Positions 50,901 through 62,938 of a stretch of DNA of 64,000 bases are shown in pieces. Where the stretch lies: positions 9,833,197-9,897,196 of the forward strand of contig CP034986.1 in assembly GCA_004026145.2 (NCBI GenBank), given 5' to 3'. The first letter of the stretch is position 1. Each line of letters begins with the position of its first letter. This stretch comes from Takifugu bimaculatus (taxonomy: Eukaryota; Chordata; Actinopteri; Tetraodontiformes; Tetraodontidae). Made by a program: the position numbers and the translations under genes. The notes beneath the pieces were generated by a model. It made no database searches and was not told where the DNA came from. It saw only the letters and a program-made list of their open reading frames with translations.

Positions 50901-52108
50901 AGAGATGAAAGGCATTTTTAAGCGCCCTTTTCCTCCAACGGACTAGCGTCGCTGCCTAGCATGAGATGCTCCATCTAGGGTTTTCCGGTATTTACAGTAC
51001 CGTCGTGTTGTCTGAGGTTGTTCTGCTGTTCAGATCCAACCCTCTGCTCCAGGTATCAACGTGGACGACTCGGGTTTTCGTGTTTCGACAGGTTCTGTCC
51101 ATAATTTCCTTTGATCTCGCCGCCTTTGAAACATCAAACGAGTCTCTTTCGTCAACCTTGAAAAGTTGTGCTTCCCTCACAATAACTTGATACCGTCGTC
51201 TATAAAGCTTCTCGCTTACAGCTCGGACATCTGTTAGCATTTGATTAGCTACGAACTCAGAATGCTAATTTGCCTTTGCGACCGTCTCCGTTTGGCGCTC
51301 TTCCCTCCCGAGTTTGACCTTTTGGCACTTTTCCCATTATTTCTTATTTCCTGAGACGTGACGCAGTCGTGTCTGACACCTCCGCCGCGACTCCATTAAA
51401 GCGACGAGGATTGTGCAGGAAACGCGTATTTAATAAAAGATATGGCTACTTTGTTTCCTTTGGGGAACGTTGGTTGCGGCAGAATGAAACATTAGTCACA
51501 GCTGTAGGAGCCAAAGGTACGATTCCGTTTGAAGGTCTAATTAACTCGAGTCCGGATCTTTCCACTTTTGTACGGTATTCCGAGCAATATCTCGTGTAGG
51601 TTACTGACGCTAGCGGTTCAAGCTCAGGCTCGATCGTTAGCGGTTTAACAAAGAAGGCTCAACTGTCTGTGACTGAAATGGACCTATTTGTCTCAGGCAG
51701 GACAAAGAACGACTCCTTCATGTTTGTCTCTTCTCGCTAGCATTAGCGGCTCCGGCTGTAGAGTAGAAACCCAAAGGCAGGTGAGGCAGGACCCGTGCCT
51801 CCGAAGGCACCGAAGCGACGGCGTTAGCGGTAATAACGCTTCTTCTGTTTGGTACGAGGGCGTGACAAAGTGCTCCCCAGGAAGCTGTCACGGCTGCAGT
51901 TACAAACAGACGTTGACGGCTAAGACGTATCATAGTTGGGAAACGAGCCGCGCAGCAACAGACAGGATGACAGGATTGGTTTTTTAGCAGCATGTGACAC
52001 CCTGTCCCCCCCCGCGGGCGGCGTCTCTGGAGACCTGCTGGTACGGAAGAGGAGTTAAAAGACAGCTAAGCGTCTCAGCTTTCCTTGGCAAATTTAATGG
52101 GACACTAG

Positions 52109-52131
52109 TGTGTGTGTGTGTGTGTGTGTGT
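52109..52131. repeat. (GT)n microsatellite
   Basis: About 11 GT units between CACTA and TCGGGCGG. Confidence 0.94.
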
Positions 52132-53227
52132 CGGGCGGGATCAAAGGAACACCTCGTCACCTCTATCAGTCCTGGACTGCATCCATCTTCATATTTCTTC
52201 TTTTCGTTCTCGCTGCTGCTCTGACGGAGCAGAGATTTTTATCCCGAGACCTTCATATCCACGACTGAATTAATTATGAATGCGAACAAAAAATAAATAA
52301 AATAAAACGGCTACGGCAAATCTCTCATCGTGACCTTTGCATCCAGATGAAGCAATGACAAGTTTGCTTTAGTGTTTGGAAAAATGGCTTTGATCTCACA
52401 GTTCCAGAACCTCCCCTTTAAGTCTGGTAATTGTTTTTAGCATCAAAAAGCAAAATGTTGTTTATGTTCGTCTCTAAATGAATTCAAATGGGTCCACGTC
52501 TGGAGAACTAGCGTTAGCCGCCGCCTTACTGAGGAGGCCAATCATGTGTTCATGCTCCTCAGGTTGATAATTAAAGTTTGCCTTTTACACTTCTGCCAGT
52601 TTTTCGCTCTAATTAAATGTCCGGCTTTATCCTTCATTAGCGGGGACAGAACTTTGTTAGCGTGTGTGGTCAGTGAATAAGTTTCCCCTCAGAGTTTGGC
52701 CGGGGCTGCCGCTCCCGCAGTGGTATCGACACAGAGGAGGCGGCAGAGTTCAGTTGGGTCCAAGCCTTTAATCCCAACTCTGCTTCCTGCCGGACCGTTC
52801 CTTAAGACCTGCCACCGTCTCCTGCATGCCAAAGCAGGCCTGGACCCCCGCCGGACCACCGACCCCCTGACCCCGGCCTACTGGGTTTTCTATTATTGGG
52901 ATGTGGACTCACGAGGTCAGGGGGCTCCTTGCATCGCTCGGTCAACAGGGGAATATTTGGGGGGGGATGGAAAAGCTCTGATGACCGTGGACCCCGGAGG
53001 TGGTTTACAGCAAGAACCGGCTGGATTGTGCCGACGGTTTGTTGGGGTGATGAACAACTGAACGCCTTCCTGGACGCCGCGCTCGTTGGGTGGTCATCAA
53101 GTGCCGGGGGGGGGAGAGGGGGGGGGCTTTGAAGAAAGTGCTGGAAGCACATGCTGGCCAAAGTCGGACAGTGGGAGTTTCCATGGTGACAGCGACTGGA
53201 AATGGAAAACCTCTGCTTAAAGGCAGG

Positions 53228-53273
53228 GTGTGTGTGTGTGTGTGCGTGAGCGTGTGCGTGTGTGTGTGTGTGA
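53228..53273. repeat. (GT)n microsatellite, interrupted
   Basis: Three GT blocks separated by CGTGAGC and CG interruptions, an older and less pure array. Confidence 0.94.
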
Positions 53274-56200
53274 GCTCGGGGAGGCAGCGATACAGCGTGC
53301 GGATCGATTTGTGTGTCGATTATGAATTCAGTGAATTGAACGCAGCTCCGTCAGCGCCGCTCCCAGTTATTCTCCTGCATTCAAACAAACAAAAACCAAA
53401 GAATTTCTTCCGATTTTCCGAACCAGAGATTGAATAATGGCCCCGGCGAAAAGGAATCGGCTTTTATTGTCGGCGAGCGGCGCGGGCAGCCGCCACTCGC
53501 TCCCCCAAGCAATCCTTTGACTGGAACCAGCGGCGGGCGTCTCTTTAGTGCACAACAAACGGGGCTGTGCGCCTTGGAAAGTCAAATGGCTGCCTCTTTC
53601 CCTTTTTTGTAATTCCCTATCTGTCCATCACGGCTGCCACCGGCGCCTGCGGCGGCGGCGGGGCGGAGGAATGCGACACTCGCGGGGATGCTCCCAGATG
53701 GCATCTGAATCTCAGTAGCTGGTTCAAAAGGCTAACTCCGGTTAGAAATTCAATGGCTCTGTCAACGGAGTTCACCGGGAATGGATTCTTCTCTGCCGGA
53801 GGAATGCAGAGCCGCTCCGGCTCACGCATGCTCCGCTTCGGTTTCGCCAGACATCCTTCGGCGCGTTGATATTTATGTGCATGTCATAAAGAGGAAATAC
53901 GACTCTATCCGAGTTTTTACACGTTCCTCCCCGAACGGGACAAAGCTCGAAATGAGCTCGTGATCCCGAAGAAGCGTCAGCTGGAGAATAAATCAGGCAT
54001 CACCGGCGAGAAAGAAATCATCTTGGAAACAGTAAATCACAGCGCCGCAGTGAATTACCCACACTCGCCCGTCCAATTGTTCCCGATTTCATTCCACCCT
54101 CCCGCTTCCTTTAAGGCCCCTCGAGGGATCGGAGAGGTGCTCCGCTCACGTAGCCCGGAGACCGCAGCTCTATTCACAGCCGGACGATAAAACTCGACTT
54201 TATCGCTGAGTCATCATTCAAATTTAGGCAAAGTTCCGATATTTTCATTGCCGGCGTTGACAATCCCGTACGATGCCGTCCTCGACCGGACGAGCTGGAT
54301 GATGTTTTATTAGCTCTTTAACGGCCCCGTTTTAGGAGGCCTGATAATCATCGGCGCAGTTTCAGTTCATTCGCAGGTTAAAGTGGGAAGGGAGTGAGGA
54401 GACGATGCATAATTTAAGGGGATTTGCACCGCAGCTCCATCCATATGCATGGAATGTGTGAGCCTTAGCGCGTCCGGCTAATATTAGCAGGAGCGGCGCT
54501 TTAAAGCCGCCATGGCCGCTGCGGTATTCCCACCGTCGTGAATCTGCCTGACATCAAAGGGAACGCCGGGTGGGTTTATCTCTGCCCCGTCCAGATGTGA
54601 GGAGGCTCCGTGCGCTCCTGGGGGCGCTCGCTGCGACCACACATTCCAGGCGGAGATTAGCTTCCCACCTGGGCAGGAGGCAGCGGCGCTTGCATTGTCT
54701 TTAATGGAAGGGCTGTCAGTCTCCCGCCTGATTGAAACGCGGGGTGGCTGAAGGCTTTATTGAACCGATTTTGGAGGGTCGATGTTTGCAACTTTAATAG
54801 CCGTGCACGGAGCCGTGCACGGGCTCCGGTGCATCACCACTTACCTGGAATGGACGGATTCATTTCAGGGCAGCCGCCGGTGCAGGTCTGATCCACCAGC
54901 AGCGGAATTGGTCCTTCACAAAACAAGTTGTTTTCCCACATTCTTGGCGATACGTCGCTGCGGCCTTTGACTGATTCCTGATTCCAAAAGCCGTCTGCGC
55001 TTCCCGGCGAGGGTGATTTTGGAAGTCTGAGCTGCCGTTGCAGCCTGAAAAATCCCACAAATAGAACCGGGGAGCAGTCTGCCGCAGCCGATCGGTCGAT
55101 TTATCCGCTTCAGACCTCTGCGGGACTCGGCGCTGAGGTGAATAAATTCCTCTTCAGAGGCTGCGCTCGCCACGGGGCGCGTGCGTCCCCCCGGTGGGAT
55201 CCCCTTTGTCCCGCCTGACCTCAGATCAGCGTGTTGCCTGACAAAGTCACAGCCCAGATAACAACTTTGCAACCGACTTCTTCCTCTGTTCTTTACGCCC
55301 GAGGATGGAAACGTCGTTGAGCAAAATGTTGTTTGTTGCTTTGATAATCGGATAAAAAAACCCCTTGAAGTCCTTTTAAAGGGGATTTTGGTCTGTCGGA
55401 GGTGGGAACAGCTGGGAACGACTTGAGGTGATCCGAGGAAAATTGTATGTGAACGTAGATAATGCCGCCGCTTCATTTTCCCAGAGTGCATTTCTGCTTC
55501 CTCTCAGGTGCGTTTTCCTGCTTCTAACCTTCATCGAAACCGGCTGCTCGGCATTAATCACATTGCCGGATCCGGCTCGGCGTTAAAAACCAGCCCCTGG
55601 TAGCAATGAGTGTTCTTCCAGGGCAGGTGGGGTTTATTTGCCCAGTGGAATAATCGGGAAGGGGCATCATTTCTCCTTTAGTTCTGTAATTGCTGCAACG
55701 ACGTCATTCTCACACTGTAATTGGAAGTGTTGCCTTCAAGGTCCCGCTCGACCCTGACGGTGCTGCTGCGCTTTAGAGGCTTTAAAGAGGCGCTGCGCTC
55801 CTCACATTGACTTTGGCTGCCACGGCAACGGAGCGGGCTGCGTGGAGAGTGCTGGCGCGGTGCTTTTGGGAGCGTTCGCAACGTCGACGTCAGCAGCAAA
55901 ACTGTTGACTTTATTTGCTCAACTGACCGCTCCGCTGTTGAATTCCTATTATTGAGAGCGCCGTTAAAACCCAAACAAACCGTTCCCTCTTAAAGGGAAG
56001 TGGCAATAAAAGGAACACCAGCTGTAAAAGAAAATGAACCGGGCGGAGGGATTTCTTTCTCTGGGCTTAAGCAAGCGGAGAAACGGATAAATAGAGCCAA
56101 AGGGAGATGGAAAATGTTTTGACTGTCGTTTATATTGGACTCATCCATCAGCCCGAGCCATAAACAAGCCCAATATCCTCCCTCGCTTCCTGAATATTGG

Positions 56201-56441
56201 TCCGGTCGTCACCCCAGCGTCCGCTCCCAGAATCTGGGAAAAACGCGCCACATAAAGTGGTGTGGAGGAGAATATGCCGCCCCCCCCCCTCCAGGATCCC
56301 ACAGCAGGTACTCGGAATGCTGGAGGATCCTGTAATGCGGTTGATTATCTCCCCACAGCCGTTCCCCGTGCCCACCATGTTTTCCTCTGATTACCGTTGC
56401 TCTGCCGCTTATCTTCCAAACACAATATTAGATGGAGTGGC

Positions 56442-56470
56442 GGGGGGGGGGGGGGGTGAGGGGGGGGGGG
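56442..56470. repeat. Double poly-G run
   Basis: Fifteen G, then TGA, then about eleven G. It may be unstable and is a likely site of sequencing error. Confidence 0.9.
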
Positions 56471-56954
56471 CTGTGTGATGTAAAAAATCTTATGAAAGCC
56501 GCTAATCTGTGTGAATGGCTGAGAGGGATTATGTTGTCAGGAAGAGAAAAATAAAATAAGCTCAAGATGCTCACTTTTTTCTTTTTTTTTTAACTCTGAA
56601 ATGTGGTTTATGTAAGCGGCGGAAATCGATGTTCTCACTTGACCTGCCGTTGACCCCGCCCATGGCGCCGCGGCCCCGGTCCCGGACCCCGCAGAGCCCC
56701 CAAACGGGGTCGGTCCGGAGCTGCTCCCCGCTCGGTTCCGTGCGTATTTCCGAGGCGCTCCACGCGGTTAATCCCATAAAAAAGGCGCGCGGTTGATGTT
56801 TTTGTCACCCGTAGTTTGTTTACACAAACAGCGCGACGGAGCCGGAGGTTCTGCTGCGACGTGGCGGAACATCGCAAATGCCACCCAGCAGGCAAATGAA
56901 AAGCTGCCATGTGCGCGCTTGCCTTTTCACGCCGACAGTCCTCGCAGGTCAGCG

Positions 56955-56992
56955 CGTGTGTGTGTGTGTGTGCGTGCGCGTGCGTGTGTGTG
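56955..56992. repeat. (GT)n / (GC)n alternating purine-pyrimidine repeat
   Basis: A GT array interrupted by GCGTGCGCGTGCGT. The strict purine-pyrimidine alternation including CG steps makes it a candidate for left-handed Z-DNA. Confidence 0.9.
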
Positions 56993-59900
56993 CAGAGCAG
57001 ATGTTCAGCTCTCTGGAGAAAATGGCGCCATTGTATCTGTTTAATACATTCGCCGCGCAGCCTTATCCCGCTCGATAAGCCGCACGACGCGTCTTACTCG
57101 GTGTTTCGGAGGCAAATCTGCAGCTTTTAGCGGTTGCATAAGCACATTTGCATGCTAGCGCGGCGCAGAGGGGGTGCAGTTTGCGTAGGTTGTTTAAATA
57201 TTTATGCCCTTCGTGTACAACTTAGGGGTTCAAAGACGCAGCCTTGGTGACCTCCGCGACGACCTCGGCCTTTCAGGCGTCGAGCAGCAACAAAGACTTG
57301 GTTTTGTCGTAGGCGGACGCGAGCGTGATGACAGTGATTCTAGAGTTCAGCGATCCCAACAACATGTTGGGAATTCTGTACCGCTGTTTGTCGTCCTCTC
57401 GCTCGCCAGCGCTAGGTGGCGCCATCCCAGCTAGCGATTGGATTGGCTTCTTTGTGTCAATGAGTGATAATCAAGACGTTTTAGTCCGGTTGGGCGTTTC
57501 CCCGAGGGCTCGCTCACCCCCCGCGAGCGCCTCCACCCTGACGAGAGGCGCAGGACCGAGGAGCGAGGAGCGAGAGGAGATGGATGCACCAGAGTGCAGC
57601 TGGGAAAGATAATGAATGAAGTCGACTGTGGGTGGCAAAGACCATCACTAAAGCGTAATGGGTCCCAGCAGAGAGTCGGGATATTGACCCGTCCGTCACC
57701 CCCCCCTCCCCTCCTCCCTCCCTCCCTACCTTAAGTTTGTCCACACAGCGGTGGAGACACACTGTAGACCCGAGCACACATTAATCAGACGGTTTGCTTT
57801 GGCACACGCGCGTGGAGTCCCTGAAGCACCTGCAGCCTGCTCCTCCATTAGCTGCATGTGTGTTCTGGAGGCCGGTTTGTTCGTGCTGTTTTTGTCAGGA
57901 AGTCAACAGATGGGTTTTTGCATCCCTGGCTGACAGATTCCGGTGAAATCACCTGTCTCAAACCTGTCCTGTCTCCTTGATGACCCGCTTCCGTCTCCTC
58001 TAGCGTCGGGTTTATGGAGGATCTGGCGTCTGTGGTCGGAGACGGGATGATCCGGCGATTACGGTTGCGACCGGCCGTGCTTACACGGGGCTCCTGTGCT
58101 CCGTGCCACATCTCCCCACGTCAGCTGGTGGTCCGATGGCTAATCTGCCTGTTGTGAAGACGGGACAGAAGAGGAACGCTGCCAAGGCGGGATTGGGAAG
58201 ATGCTGTCGCGAGCAGGAACGTGGTGTTCTGTCCGTCTCCCGTAGCTGTTCCGCTTTGGTTGGGCTGGCGTGAGTCCAAGCCACAAGGAAAACGCTACTT
58301 TTTAACCATTTTCTCATGCATGGCCGTTAGCTTGAACGGCCCGCCACCTTCTTCCACTTGTAATCAACCTCCAAAGCACGGATTGACATTATGGGATAAA
58401 AGCCCCTCAGAGGGAGTCCCTTTGCCTCTCCCCATCAGTTCAGAGGCCTCTGGAGCCTCTGATGAAACCCTAATTAGTCCCCTAATTGGCAATTGTGCTG
58501 CCGTCGTGACGCGAGCTGCAGCGAAGCCATCGATCAGCATCCGATCGATTTTCGCTTGATTCGTCTAATTCATTTCTCCGCCATTTATTCCTCTTCGGAG
58601 ATGCTGTCAGGATACTGCTGGGCTGCCTGGTGTGAAAAGAACTCACGACAGTGATGAAAGGGATCGTAAATGGGGTCCGAGATGACTGCTGAGGCTGGGA
58701 TTGAGTGAGCGTTCCACATCAAACACACATTAGCATCTTTAACCTCTCGAGAGGAAGTCATTCCAAACGATGACGGTAATCCCAGATTAGGGCCTCGAAC
58801 TGGAAAGATGACATCATTCGTTCGCTGTTTGGCCATCCGAAGTCTGCTGTCCCCGTTCTGTGTCCCGGCCTCTGGATCAAACTCCCGTCCTACACTAACC
58901 AGAGCTGATGGCTGAGTTGAGGGTGTGGACAGTAGAGGTCGGCCTCTGTCATCGATTCCCATTTTTATTGGTTTGACCTTGGGGTTCCTGACTGGCTTTT
59001 ACTGCCTAAATTTAGCTCCTGGTTCGGCGACCTGCAGAGCTCATTCCGGACCCTCGGAAGGCTACATCTCATTATTGGGTCGGCTTGGAATGAGACGAGC
59101 CCTGTTTTGCTTGTCCGTCACTGCCTCGATTGATTGGTCGGCAGCCGATCAATGTTAATTAAGGTGTAGAGAATCCTTTAATTGTGGCGTATGAATCATG
59201 GTGTCAGACCCCGCCTTGACCTTCACAGGACGGCCGCTGCGACCAGCCTTGCCGGGGAATAAATACCTTTAATATATTACCAGATAATGGTACCCTTAAA
59301 CGACTATGGATTTGATGGACGTCCGTCCGGTTGGGCGCGGCGGATCTTGCGGAGGCATGCTCCTGAAGATTACCTCCACGCTGGTTTCCTCAGAGGGACA
59401 CGACTTTTCATTTTGAGCTGATTCACAGTCGGCAGCAATCGATTCTTGTCAAAACATCTGCGAGTTAATGTTGTGAGATAAGAGCGGCCATTACGGGCGG
59501 CGAGCGGCTCTCCGTGCATATGAAGCGGGTCTTTGATTGATGACGACCAAAAACAAGATGACACTCGTGAACACCACCGGCAGCCTTAATTGTAGTTTTT
59601 TAATGAAGACCCTGGTTTCACGGTGCACCTGATTTTGCACTCAATTGATTGCTTCTACCCCCCTCCGCCGCCGCCGCCGGCGCCATCCATCACGCTATAA
59701 TAACTATGTAACCTGTAAAGGCTGCTCATACGTCCACGATGTCTGCACCCACAAGATGAGTTTAGCCTCCTGAACCTTGGAAAAAGGGTTAACCAACGTG
59801 CCGCGCTTCAATCCTTTAATCCTCATCTAAATGGTGTCAGCATAGGCCGTCCATACGTAGTAGATCATGTGATCCCAAAGACATCCACAGCTTATGGAAA

Positions 59901-60112
59901 TAGCTTGCAGACTGTTATGGACAACGTTGCTGAACCACGGTGGCTTTTTCTGGCTGAGCAGGACTCCCCCCCCACAATATCTGAGGTTTCCAACCAGTGG
60001 CGCCCCCTGGTGGTCCACGTGAGGTCATTAGAAGTGGTCCGACCCTCGATCTGACTGGCTAGGATCTAAAACAGTTTACCAGTAAAGGTTTTAGTAGAAA
60101 GTAATGTGTGAT

Positions 60113-60223
60113 CTGTCCCTGTCCCTGTCCCTGCCCCTGCCCCTGCCCCTGTCCCCTGTCCCTTGTCCCTGCCCCTGTCCCCGTCCTTGCCCCTGCCCCT
60201 CCCCCGTCCCTGTCCCTGTCCCT
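60113..60223. repeat. CCCTGT/CCCTGC minisatellite, about 110 bp
   Basis: About 17 imperfect copies of a 6-bp unit CCCTGT or CCCTGC, with two or three 7-bp slips. The complementary strand reads GGGACA/GGGGCA repeatedly, so it can form a G-quadruplex. It ends 418 bases before the exon 3 acceptor. Confidence 0.93.
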
Positions 60224-60641
60224 ATTTAGCCACCACCATCACCAGTTTACGGCCTGGTTGCACCATCCTACAGGACCTTCCCTCTAGTTTCTAATAAATC
60301 CTGGTTATTCTCGTAGGAGAGACTCACTTAATGACGAGCTTTTACTTGTTCCATGCTGCATCTTTAATAAACATGAATTAGGGCCTAATGGATGTTTTCA
60401 GAGTGCCGCAGACATCCATAAAGTTTTGTACTTGCATGATCTGCACAGCCGCATGAATGCCGAGCATCTCCTTTTAACGCGTTCACATCTGACAGTCCGG
60501 AATCCGAACGATCTGACAAACACGGAAGCGTCGGAATCGTCGTTATATCTTCTGCCCAATTAACCTCAGCATCGTTAACCACATGATGTGCTCCTCTGCG
60601 TTGGGACCAACGTCCTCTAATTGTTTTTGATCTCTTCCCAG

Positions 60642-60751
60642 GTGTAACAACCGGACCCAGTGTGCCGTCGTGGCCGGCCCGGACGTCTTTCCCGACCCCT
60701 GCCCCGGCACCTACAAATACCTGGAAGTCCAGTACGAATGCGTGCCCTACA
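60642..60751 (+). CDS. adgrl3: adgrl3 coding exon 3: C-terminal third of the lectin domain
   Basis: It completes Arg90 and encodes residues 91-126 plus one base of codon 127. The acceptor is GATCTCTTCCCAG ending at 60641; the donor is CTACA|GTATGT at 60752 (phase 1). The peptide starts CNNRTQCAVVAGPDVFPDPC and ends at VQYECVPY. It supplies the last four cysteines (91, 97, 110, 123), completing the eight-cysteine, four-disulfide RBL pattern, and one N-glycosylation sequon, Asn93-Arg-Thr. The segment DPCPGTYKYLEVQYEC is the conserved end of the latrophilin lectin fold. In mammalian latrophilins the next coding segment is a small alternatively spliced linker (KVEQK) before the olfactomedin domain. 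The trailing A in phase 1 fits that arrangement, but I see no such microexon in the 3.2 kb that follow. The identical AVVAGPDVFPDPC wording again supports paralogue 3. Confidence 0.95.
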
Positions 60752-61404
60752 GTATGTATTCCTCAGTGTTCTGTCCGCTTCTTCCTCCCCCTCACAGCTC
60801 CCCAGCATGCGCGGTTGCAGCGCTCCCAACGTTTATAAATATCTCCAAAGTGTCATCCGGTTTATCCCAACAGATGATGATTGCCGACAGCGCTACATGT
60901 GCGCTACAAATGACAATCTAGCAGTGTGGAAGACCGTCTGTCCGTGGTTGTTGATCAGACTTTAAGCCACATTGTTGTACCTGACAACGCCGTCTTGTTT
61001 TCCCGGCGCTGCCGGAGATTATTTCGGAGAATGTGTCATTCCGCTGGCATTGTTAGCATAACTTATTGGTTTCCAGATATGCCCATCATCCTGTCACGTT
61101 CCCAAGGTGCTTGTCACGAGCCTCTTTCGCTCACGGCTGAAATGGGAGGAGGAGATGTAAAAGGTGGATTCAATCGGGAAGTCAACGGCAGGTCAAACTG
61201 GCGGTGAGGCTGCACGAGCTGCCGTTTCCGTGGAAACATTTGGGCTGGGAATGGAAGGATCAGCATGGGGGGACAGGATGAGCGCAGAGTGAGGAAGTCC
61301 AGGTGAGGCCTGAGGAAGTGGACTGGACAGTGCCACATGACCTTGGCCATTGTTGTATCAGGACACGTCTGCCAGGATCCTGATGTGGCGCACGTAGCAT
61401 GCAG

Positions 61405-61434
61405 CCGCTAGCAACCGCTAGCAGCCGTTAGCAG
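61405..61434. repeat. Three-copy 10-bp tandem CCGCTAGCAR
   Basis: CCGCTAGCAA, CCGCTAGCAG and CCGTTAGCAG follow one another directly. The unit carries the GCTAGC/TTAGC core. Confidence 0.85.
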
Positions 61435-62512
61435 CGACCGCGAGGCGGACGCCAAAAGAGAAGAGTGAGATTGGAGGCGGGGGGGGGTTGAATGAGCTGA
61501 ATGTAAACATTTCTCTCTGTGTCTTGAGTTATGAATCAGTAATTAATCAGTAATTAACTCAATATCCGGCCCCCTTCAGGTCGTCGTGGTGTAGCCGTTG
61601 GGACAGGAGCGTCTCCATTCCGTTGAATGTCCTAATTCAACTTGTTTCTTCCAGTCCACCTCTCCTCAGCTTGCATCTTGTCCTCTAAATGTCCCCCCTC
61701 CTCTGTCCTTTTATTTGATCCCTCTATTCGCTCTCTTTGCAGTCGCGACCACCCTCCCGCCCCCCCCCACCCCCCACCTCGACTGACAGCTTTTATCTGT
61801 ATTCCGCTGGCGGCGCCTCTTTTCTTTTTGGGATAAATTACTGCTCCCTTCTCCGTATCTTCATAAGCCGGAGAGATTGGGCCATCAGATCCACGTTTAA
61901 TGAAGGCAGAGGGGTGCGGCGGGTTGATGGGGGGGGGGCCTCAGACGCTTCCATCAACTTTATGAATGTGGAAGTTGATCAGCTTTGTTGGTCGTAATTG
62001 AAAAATTAGTCATTCCCGCTGAAGGTTTCCCGATCAATCGCTCTTTAAGTCATCGGGATCGAGTCGAGACATTAATTGCGCGTTATTCACGTTTATGTTT
62101 TCCCTTGTGGTCCGTCCCGACGAATACACTCCGAAAAATGAACCCCCCCCTTCTCAGTGGGCGCCCTCTCTTTCCCGCTCCGTGTCGTCGTGCTAATAAG
62201 AGACGAGCGACACGTGAAGCTGGAATATTATTTCCCAACCACGCTGTTTAAGTCGTAATGGACTCGTCTGCTCCATTTGCCTAAGGACACACTCCGCTGT
62301 GTATTAGTGCAGTCCGTGCATGCTCCCACATGCACTTTGCAGATTAGCGCGGCTAGCCCCGGGCAGAGCTGATGTGCTGACCCTTTCTGATGACTCATAA
62401 ACACGACGGCGCTCCGGTAGCTGACATCTGTCTCCTCCCCGCCCTCTCACCTTGACTTTTCAATGGTTCAGCGGAGAGATGCGCCTCTATTCTCTCAGCA
62501 CCTTATTAAAAC

Positions 62513-62540
62513 CTCGCTCGCTCGCTCGCTCGCTCGCTCG
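62513..62540. repeat. (CTCG)7 tetranucleotide microsatellite
   Basis: Seven uninterrupted CTCG units, followed by CCCGCTCTCTCG. CpG-containing microsatellites are uncommon because of methyl-CpG decay, so its purity suggests recent expansion. Confidence 0.93.
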
Positions 62541-62938
62541 CCCGCTCTCTCGATCTTCCCCTCGTCCCAGAGGCGACGCTTGTAAGAGGTCAACACATCT
62601 GCGCCTCCCTCCCCGTTCAGCCGCCATCCTTCCTGCTCCGTAATGAAGCTCTTACACCCCCTCAGTGGCCTCCCAAATTCTCAGACTTGTCACACAAGAA
62701 AGCGCATTCCAACCTGCCGCTGCCGCTGCCGCTACAAGACCGTTGTTGACAGGTTTGTTGTTGCTCCTCTGGAACATCTCCCCTCTGTAATTAGATGCTT
62801 ATGGAGACTCGGTGTCAAACTGACTGATTCGGTCAAGGCAAGGGGCCAAACCTGCCCACTGGGGGGGGCATTAAACCTGGAGCCGTGCTAAAGCTTCGCT
62901 TTGGACGTAAATTTGAAACTTCTGGCAGCGCGAGTAAC

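Larger units (their letters stand above)
42819..60641 (+). other. adgrl3: adgrl3 intron 2 (phase 2, 17.8 kb)
   Basis: It runs from GTAACA at 42819 to the acceptor CAG at 60641 and interrupts the lectin domain between residues 89 and 91. No coding exon is visible on either strand. It holds several TG microsatellites, C and G homopolymers, a GCTAAA tandem, a CCCTGT minisatellite close to exon 3 and perfect octamers at 45388, 46015 and 57146. The open frame 54916-55491 (minus, 191 codons) has no recognisable domain. Confidence 0.88.

Noticed and set aside
54916..55491. Minus-strand open frame of 191 codons within intron 2.
   Set aside because: Mixed low-information composition, no domain, no sign of transcription signals; long frames occur by chance in GC-rich sequence of this length.
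28220..60751. Assignment to adgrl1 or adgrl2 instead of adgrl3.
   Set aside because: The start Met-Trp, the APIPMAVV segment and AVVAGPDVF match paralogue 3 as remembered; paralogues 1 and 2 have different residues at these places. Which teleost co-orthologue it is, if duplicated, cannot be told.
60882..60960. Possible extra exon after TTTATCCCAACAG, 130 bases beyond exon 3.
   Set aside because: The sequence matches neither the linker nor the olfactomedin domain, there is no credible donor, and the intron would be very short.
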